A DNA stretch of 45,669 nucleotides from Peronospora farinosa (Eukaryota > Oomycota > Peronosporomycetes > Peronosporales > Peronosporaceae), in assembly GCA_947646735.1 (NCBI GenBank), contig CANTFK010000607.1, positions 1-45,669 of the forward strand. The letters run 5' to 3'. Positions 39,573 through 45,669 of this stretch are shown here, piece after piece. A model generated the notes under the pieces. That model was not told the DNA's origin and did not search any database. It saw only the letters and a list, made by a program, of their open reading frames with translations. The translations under genes were made by a program, and so were the position numbers. How positions within the stretch are numbered: position 1 is the first letter of the stretch; each line of letters begins with the position of its first letter.

Positions 39573-41369
39573 ATGACGTCGATTGAGACGTCTGTAACAC
39601 GTGCTACAGCCACTAATCTACCAACGTCCTCCCACTGGGAGAAAGAGTTGTAAGTTCTGCATCGAATGAGTCTTCTTTTGCACTTGAATTCTGTCTCTAA
39701 CTTTGTCAATTTATGAATTTTCTACTGCTATTGCAGCTTCACGACTTGGTTGCGACTTATGGAACGTCAAAAGGACGAAACGGATCTCACTCAGGCCCTT
39801 CAAAGTTTATTAACACAAGATGGAGATGCTATTATTAAATTACAAGATGCCAAACATCATGCTAACATGATGAGCGCCAATGACAAGACAATGACGGAAT
39901 TGATGGCGCAACTTCACGAATTTTTCTTCCGTGATATTGTTCCAGCACTAAAAAAAATGAGAAAGGATGAGAACACAAGTACAGTATCTTTGCAACGACA
40001 AGAAGATCCTTTGGATCGATATTTAGAGCACGGAGATGACGGGACAGCAATGTCTCAAGCTTTTGTGGATAATATGAGTGGTTGGGCGGTACCAGTTGAG
40101 TCTGGTAGACAGGAAAAAATGAAGAAGAAAGTCCATGAGAAGAAAAAGAAAAAGAAGATGAAAAACGTCAAGGTTGTCTCATATGTTTCATCACAAGTCG
40201 GGGAAGAAGAAGTCATTGCTGAGCTTGAGAACGACGAGGATTCGGATGATGAGATCTCAAGTGATATGTTTCACGACATGTTGATTGCCAATAGTCTCAA
40301 ACTGACTGCAATGCAAGCTCCAGACTATTCAACAATGACACCTGGGCATGTTTCTCAGCAGCGAGCCGCAGCGGTGCCTAAGACGATGGTGTCTCAGGGC
40401 AGTACAGCCGGAAATAGGGCAAGCGCACATTCACCCACTGCTGCTGCTGTTGCTGGTAGATTAAGGACCCGTTCATCGACTTCTGCTAGCCCAAAAGCGA
40501 TAGTCGACAAAGGAAAGGTGAAGAAGGCCCTCAAGTGTGTGCCTTCGCCAGCCAGGATTTGCCTTTCTTCTCGATCGAGATCCGTCTCCGGATCGACGCC
40601 AGGAAGTCAAATGCATAGTCCGTCCGATCCAGCCAACAAAAAGAAAAGTCGTATTGGTAAAATTGCTGCAGCCAGCCTGGTCGCCGATCAAGTCTTGGAT
40701 GTGCGTACATATGGAACAACAAAGGAATACCTCATTCGTTGGCAAAATAGGTCCACACCACTATGGATTTCGCGCCGCAAATCTCCGCCTCAAGCAAAAG
40801 AATTGATCGATGCGTACGCTGCAACGTTGCGTAAACGAAATAGCACATCAGAATCTCAGGAAAATGCTCGGGGTGGTAGTCCTGCTAAAAGAAAGAAAAG
40901 CGCAAGACATGGAGCAAAGGTGCAAATGGGGGGCGGCCCTGGAGCTAACGAGACAAAGTTTTACACTGTCGATCACATTGTTAATCATCGCACGCGTTAC
41001 AATAAACGACAATACCTTGTCCGGTGGGAGAACTACTCCGAGAGCTCAGATACGTGGGAGAATGCCAACAAGTTGCGCATTGATGTACCTGATATCGTTG
41101 AGGCCTACGAAGAGAAACTTCAGTGTGATGATACTCAGACTGACGCTGATCACTTGGCCAAGATAGTTGATGACACTATGGTGGGATCAAAACGAAAGTC
41201 CACAACAACCAAAAGGCGAATTGGCAATGAGGATGTTGCAGACAAGGGCACGCTTAATGTGAAACGAGTTGCTGATGAGCGAACCAAAGAGAAGCGGCGG
41301 CGGATTACTACAGATGATGAAGGCAAAAGCGATGGTGCCGATGAGGATATTTTGAGCAAAGATGACTGA
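39573..41369 (+). CDS. Chromodomain protein with two chromo-like modules
   Basis: Exon 1 (39573-39649) joins exon 2 (39737-41369) over an 87-nt intron (GTAAGT to TTGCAG); phase agrees and gives 569 aa. The ATG at 39573 is the first in frame. A helical N-terminal region (about 20-110) contains a possible coiled coil. A Lys-run KKKKKMKN is followed by an acidic tract (ELENDEDSDDEISS). Chromo module 1 lies at about 344-395 (KEYLIRWQNRSTPLW) and is divergent after its Trp. Module 2 at about 433-482 is canonical (KRQYLVRWENYSESSDTWE). The tail is basic with KRKSTTTKRR and an acidic end. Canonical chromodomains bind methylated histone H3; module 1 may not. Head-to-head with ARP6. Confidence 0.88.
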
Positions 41370-42143
41370 CCAGATCGACTTAGAAGAGGCGGAGCTGGAC
41401 GAAGAATGGAGTGACGGAGAGTCTTTGGACAATTAAACAATCGATTGAGTGCGATCTGATGGGACATATTGACTTTACTTTTTTGTAAAACCTTGTCGAT
41501 GTTATTACTATCTTAATTATAGAACTAACTCCCATACGTACAAATGCAGCAAAAAGTAGTATAGAGTTGGAACCGCATCTCAGCATCGGAATAACCGTCA
41601 CTGTCGAAGGGAGCTCGCGTTGTACTGATGAACGGTTTTATGTGATGGTACAATCTGCTGACACCCAAGAAACGGAACACAATTTGTCTGCTTTCTACTG
41701 GAAGGTAGCAATTTTTGCTTGAACTCCCCATGGGGGACAACCCCAGTAGATAACATTCTGTAAACTCAAGAGACGCCTTTACCAGCGGGGTCTTCGATGC
41801 AAAGTAAAGATATTGGGCATTATCGATAATTGTTTGAGGTGCTACCACTGCACGACAAATATTACGCCGTGCTAAGTATGCAGTTGACAGTCGTATATGT
41901 CCCTATTTTTCCTTCCGACACCCTTGACTTGAGAATAAAAGCAGGTACAAGCTCAAGTCCTGGTGAGGAATAGTACTTTCTTCAAGAGTTGGTAGAGTAT
42001 CTCGTCCCTTGCAATGCAATGTGACGATCTCATTAGGCCACTTGAATGCCCGCATCAGGGTGGAGATCTCGCACAATAACGTGACATTTTAACAAATTAG
42101 CGCACCCGTGCTTTGCTACCTCTGCAGTAAATGACACTGGGAC
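41370..42143. other. Intergenic, start of retroelement-rich tract
   Basis: About 770 bp with no sound gene. It includes one minus-strand frame that may be a Gypsy relic (listed separately). Confidence 0.5.
41525..41848 (-). pseudogene. Possible Gypsy-type RT/RNase H relic
   Basis: 107-codon minus-strand frame containing FRFLGVSRLYHHIKPFIS, which resembles the RFLGLxxYYRRFI block after the RT domain of Gypsy elements, followed by TTRAPF as in xxAAPL. The flanking residues do not fit well and no DD box is seen. It may be a heavily decayed fragment or a chance resemblance. Confidence 0.3.
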
Positions 42144-42350
42144 TGTAACGGGGTTTCACGATCGCTGGGTAATTACTACCCAGTATTACATCACTAAGTA
42201 AACTATAAATATTGCAAACCGACCCCGTGGTGTACTGATTTACCACTTACTGAAGGGCAAGCTGGGTGAAATATCACTATAAATATTGTATAACATGTAT
42301 TTTGATACTTGAAAAAAAGACTTTAATAAGAGATTATGATGTCACTTTGG
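42144..42350 (+). repeat. Candidate decayed 5' LTR of the Copia relic
   Basis: Starts TGTAACGGGGT, the same 11 bases that open the LTR at 44376, and contains a small hairpin (CTGGGTA, loop, TACCCAG; about 42163-42181). It lies just before the gag-like frame. A sequence near 42351 (TTGGCCAGAGC) may be a degraded tRNA primer-binding site. The right boundary is not sharp. Confidence 0.35.
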
Positions 42351-42533
42351 CCAGAGCTGTCTGAACTCTATAGGTAGGAGAAGACAGGAAGTGCACGGGT
42401 TGCAACACTTTGCAAGCGGTTTGAAAATCGATTAAACAAAGGTGCGACCATCTACGCTGTGCAACGTTTTGAAAAAGAGCTTCGTCACTAGCGAAATTAT
42501 ACTGACGATGACATCGAGGTTCATCTGCGTTAG

Positions 42534-43040
42534 ATGAAAAACAAGAAACTTGGTCTGGCGGATTATAGAAGCAAGCCCTCGTTTACGACAATGATGATGT
42601 ACACACTACAGAATATACCGAGCACGGTACCAGAGTTTGGACTGATTCAAACGCAGAAGTGGAGTGGAAATTCACCAGCTAAAAAAGATAGTAACGAGCT
42701 GGAGGAGCAGATTCGTGCAGCAAGCTTATGGTGTCAAATACGAAAGTCAACTAACGTATTTTCACATGGAGGACATCTGCAAAGTGAACATGCAGGGCCA
42801 ACGAAAGGTGACAAAGCGAGAACGAATTCGATTGGACGTGGAAAGAGGAAGGACACCAGGGATTGTTACAACTGCGGCAAGACAGGACACTTGAAACGTG
42901 ATTGTAAGGACGCGTTACGAACATCACAAAAGCCAATCGTATGTTTTGCGGTACAACCGCAGAAGAAGGCGCAGGTGGTGAATATTTTTCAAGGTCAAGA
43001 TAGTCAACTCAAGCGCGAGGCGGATACATTGAATCTATAG
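42534..43040 (+). pseudogene. Copia gag fragment with CCHC zinc knuckle
   Basis: 168-codon open piece of the Copia relic. CYNCGKTGHLKRDC near residue 111 is a textbook CX2CX4HX4C nucleocapsid knuckle preceded by basic residues. It is in frame with upstream gag-like sequence across the TAG at 42531. Confidence 0.8.
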
Positions 43041-43175
43041 AGTGATAAAACTTCGGAATCTTCGATACCAGATATTTCTCTATCTCAGCGGGCGACCAAG
43101 CAACGAAGTGGTGATGCTAAACAAAAGGTCAAGGGTACGCCAGAAAAAACGCAAATTGCTGGCAGTACCGCCAAT

Positions 43176-43532
43176 AGTCACACATCACTGATGTTCGACA
43201 CAGGTGCAAACGTCCACGTGTCAGCACGTCGAAACGATTTTGTTGAGTACCAGTCGATTTCATCGAAGTCGGAGGTCAGCCTCTCCGGTATATCAACAGC
43301 GCTCCATGCACAAGTGACTGGAATGGGTACAATTAAAGTGGATACAATGGTTGATGGTATAGAGAAATGTTTTCTGCTGGAACACGTATTGCATGTCTCA
43401 GATGCAGAACACGAATTTTTCTCTCCAGACAAGGCAGTCGAACAAGGATTTGAAGTTGACTTGGCCATTTCAAGCACGGATACTATGGTCTATTACCGTA
43501 AGCAACCGTTTGTTTGTCATTATGGAACGTAG
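43176..43532 (+). pseudogene. Copia aspartic protease fragment
   Basis: The frame reads MFDTGANVHV, the Asp-Thr-Gly active site of a retropepsin, followed by a beta-rich stretch with VLHVSDAEHEFFS, the usual place of the VLYVPxxxxNLLS motif of Copia polyproteins. It ends at a TAG at 43530. Confidence 0.75.
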
Positions 43533-43695
43533 GGATTCTCATTCTATCAAGTGCTGAGCTCGACGCTACCACTGAACTCGCGGAATGTGGAATCGCATCA
43601 CGAAGATCATGCAGAAGACCCAGTCTTGATTCTCTTGTTGTTGAAAGTTACCTTCGACACAAGCAAAGTATTTAGCAGCAGATGGACTTGCTACT

Positions 43696-43908
43696 ATGAA
43701 ACTTTGGCATCAGCGTCCTGGGCACGCCTGTGAACAGTATCTGAAGACCATGATAGATCAAGGCTATGTCCATGATATGATTCTAATGGAACGGAATTCA
43801 TCCATGTGTGACCCATGTCACGTTGGTAAACAGCGACGCCAACGCCGAAAAAAGAAAGAGCATGATATCACGGGCCTAAATCAAGTAGTGTATGCAGACC
43901 TTATGTAA
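43696..43908 (+). pseudogene. Copia GAG-pre-integrase (zinc-binding) fragment
   Basis: KLWHQRPGHACEQYL matches the LWHxRxGH start of the pre-integrase domain, with CDPCHVGKQ as its CX2C half, making the HHCC zinc site. The frame ends with VVYADLM where the integrase core (usually VHTDLxGP) would begin; that core is degenerate beyond this point. Confidence 0.8.
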
Positions 43909-44375
43909 TCATCGAGAAACAATGGCCTCAAGTATACGGCGATTCTTGTCATGGTCAAATAGTCGTAATACTTGACAGCACATCTTCTTACAAATAAGGA
44001 CGCGGAGAAGGTGAATGCGTTTATGAAAACTACGTCGATTGGGCCGAGTGTCAGGCTGGAAGAAGCATCAAGAAGATTGTGCATCGTCGGCGGAATATCA
44101 TGGAAGGACATCGTACGTTACCTGTGAAAAATTTTTTACGGATAAAGGTGGTGAGCTTGTGTATATGTGCGAGTGACGTCAGAATGTCACGGAACACAAG
44201 AAACGCTGGACGGTCAAAATACGCAGATCTCTATTACGAAGCTCAGCGTGAAGAATTGGATGCAATGCAGCTCAAGAAAGTACCGGAAGCAATTCCTACG
44301 GCTGACATACCACCTGAAGCCAAACCAATTAGAACCATGTGGATGTGGGCACTTCAAACGGATCAATACGAATAT

Positions 44376-45023
44376 TGTAACGGGGTGAGCCCGTTACATA
44401 ATATTGACACTTATGTGAAGTGTCAATAAAAATATTATTATAACTAATAATAATATTTGACAATATTATCTTTTCCTATAATATTGTCCCTAAATCTACC
44501 TTAAAGTTGGAAATGCCCTCTCATTGGTTGATATGGGCCATCATATCAACCAATGAGCTGACCAATGACCGATGGACGCGCGCAATGAGTGGAGGGCAAG
44601 TTGTTAACATACATAGTTGTAGTTTAATATAGTTGACATAGGTTATAACAGATGAGTTTTATTAGATAGTTAACTCTATTATATACAGTATTCTTTTACT
44701 TCTGTAACGGGCTAAGGACCCGTTATCGTCTTACACTAAAAGAGCGTTGAGGAAGCGCTCCTAATTAACTCGTAATAATAACTCTGTTTTATTTTTGTTT
44801 TGTTTTAATTCTCAGTTAGTGCGAATATGTTCCCTAGCTCATGGGAACCACTCAATATGGAAGTCAATTTATTGTTGGCTAATTATTGGGTCTGGCACCC
44901 CAATAATAAACCAATAGTAAAATGACGCGCAGTATCCGCTAATCGGATACTGCCCTATGCCTACTTATGTAATTATGTACTATTCCTATAACTACTCATG
45001 TAATAGCTTTCCCCATTATATCA
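44376..45023 (-). repeat. Hairpin-rich LTR (648 bp) of a second retroelement, minus orientation
   Basis: On the minus strand the sequence starts TGATATAATG right after a polypurine tract (AAAGAGGGGGG) and ends CCCGTTACA, so it has TG...CA ends of a 3' LTR. It interrupts the Copia RT frame after AATAT (44371-44375), a candidate half of a 5-bp target duplication. It contains at least six near-perfect hairpins (see findings). A second TGTAACGGG at 44703 raises the alternative that the true LTR is only 44703-45023 and that 44376-44702 is another, related piece. Confidence 0.6.
44520..44557. repeat. Perfect 16-bp inverted repeat inside the LTR
   Basis: Arms at 44520-44535 (CTCATTGGTTGATATG) and 44542-44557 are exact reverse complements around a six-base loop. 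Each arm contains a CCAAT/ATTGG pentamer, so the palindrome is also a paired CCAAT site. Confidence 0.9.
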
Positions 45024-45034
45024 CCCCCCTCTTT
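45024..45034 (-). other. Polypurine tract of the second LTR element
   Basis: The minus strand reads AAAGAGGGGGG immediately before the LTR's TG. This is the standard plus-strand primer position and fixes the orientation of the element as right to left. Confidence 0.65.
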
Positions 45035-45669
45035 AAGTTGTGCTTACTACAACGTAAGCACATAGCATATAAAGGATTCTTTTCACCCAAAATGCAGCGA
45101 CACAACCTCGAACCTGCTCAGTGACACACAACTGAGCAGCATGACCCTGGCAGCGCGCACAGAATATATCTGACGACATCAACCGTACGATCTGCAGGGA
45201 GCAGACACCGCAAGTCACGGACGCACACTTGATCCCGTGGACGCTATATTGTGGTGGAGTGGGTTCTCAAAATTGTATGATGAGACCCCAAACCACTCAC
45301 TGTGCCGGACTGCCGACTGTCGGAGGGGGTACCCCGATGCCGCGTATGAACCTTCTCTCACCTTGTGTACCCGTCGGCTGGCGGGTTGCACTCTTTGGAG
45401 GACTTGGTGACGATGTAAACGTCTGCCTTGAGGGAGGTAGACCTGGGGGGGGGCCTCGAGTGGATATGCTTCACTCGGTGGGCCGGTAGGTGGCCACTCG
45501 ATCGACCTTGTCGAGAGTGGATTTAGAGCCAAATTCTTCAGGGGCGCTTGTCGTCCCTGGCCTTTTCCTTCTGTTTCAGGGGTATTAACCACCTGACCTT
45601 TACGTTGCTCCCGGACCTTGAGGCGAGGGAGACCGCTTCCGATAGCGGGTCTTGGGGGGTGTTGCTACT
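45035..45669 (-). mobile_element. 3' internal part of the second LTR element, incomplete at window edge
   Basis: Minus-strand frames at 45592-45215 (Pro/Arg-rich, 125 codons) and 45218-45033 (CGVC and CARC pairs) run toward the LTR. Neither matches a domain I know; they could be the tail of pol or a degraded 3' ORF. The segment is GC-rich, unlike the LTR. The rest of the element continues to the right of the window. Confidence 0.45.

Larger units (their letters stand above)
42402..44375 (+). mobile_element. Decayed Copia-type LTR retrotransposon (gag-pol relic)
   Basis: Plus-strand fragments occur in the Copia order. Gag: from about 42402 (RFENRLNKGATIYAVQRFEK) through in-frame stops at 42490 and 42531 to 43040, with a CCHC knuckle CYNCGKTGHLKRDC. 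Protease: 43176-43532, with MFDTGANVHV (retropepsin DTG). Pre-integrase: 43696-43908, LWHQRPGHA plus CX2C (CDPCHVG). Start of RT: about 44200-44375, LYYEAQREELDAM. The integrase catalytic core is missing between 43908 and 44150, and RT is cut after the first 60 or so residues. Stops and frame changes throughout mean it is inactive. Copia assignment follows from protease-integrase-RT order and from the pre-integrase type. Confidence 0.85.

Noticed and set aside
1..45669. tRNA genes, rRNA genes, CRISPR arrays, and RXLR or Crinkler effector genes
   Set aside because: No cloverleaf with a TTCGANTC arm outside coding sequence, no rRNA-like segment, no spaced short repeats, and no signal peptide followed by RXLR or LFLAK-type motifs was found by eye.

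Overview
The window is nuclear DNA from a filamentous oomycete, most likely Peronosporales (a Phytophthora or downy mildew relative). The call rests on several features: short GT-AG introns (about 70-210 nt), several TKL-type kinases, an R1R2R3-MYB factor, a FYVE protein, oomycete-style LINE and LTR relics at both edges, and AT-rich intergenic gaps of 1.2-1.6 kb between intron-poor genes. I could not run database searches, so the species is not fixed.

Layout. 18-2843: 5'-truncated LINE (minus), one stop inside its ORF. 2983-3618: about 610 bp of foreign-looking DNA between 13-bp direct repeats. 3792-6086: secreted, membrane-anchored head-GIN-like protein with a 132-bp tandem repeat. 7496-11870: two Q-rich nuclear-type genes in tandem (3R-MYB in four exons, then a CX2CX6HXC protein). 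13697-15856: LRR-like receptor pseudokinase. 17125-19653: C2-like plus CAP-Gly protein. 20866-22755: FYVE protein. 24385-26953: neutral sphingomyelinase-like phosphodiesterase whose frame is broken at two homopolymers. 28243-29490: mitochondrial-type CDF metal transporter. 29920-32544: cytosolic glutamyl-tRNA synthetase with WHEP and GST-like extensions. 32910-35006: PH plus TKL kinase, divergent from 35169-36557, the AP-1 mu chain. 37890-39433: ARP6 (four exons), divergent from 39573-41369, a two-chromodomain protein. 41370-45669: a retroelement graveyard, with a decayed Copia cut by a second, hairpin-rich LTR element.

Functional themes. ARP6 (SWR1-type remodelling), the chromodomain protein, the MYB and the Q-rich protein are chromatin or transcription genes. 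AP-1 mu, the FYVE protein, the sphingomyelinase-like protein and the C2/CAP-Gly protein point to membrane traffic, phosphoinositides and microtubules. The two kinases contrast: the receptor-like one has lost the catalytic Asp, while the PH kinase keeps a full catalytic set.

Five gene models here are larger than any single open frame and were assembled by splice phase: MYB, AP-1 mu, ARP6, the chromodomain gene, and the phosphodiesterase (by frame change). No tRNA, rRNA or CRISPR array was seen.
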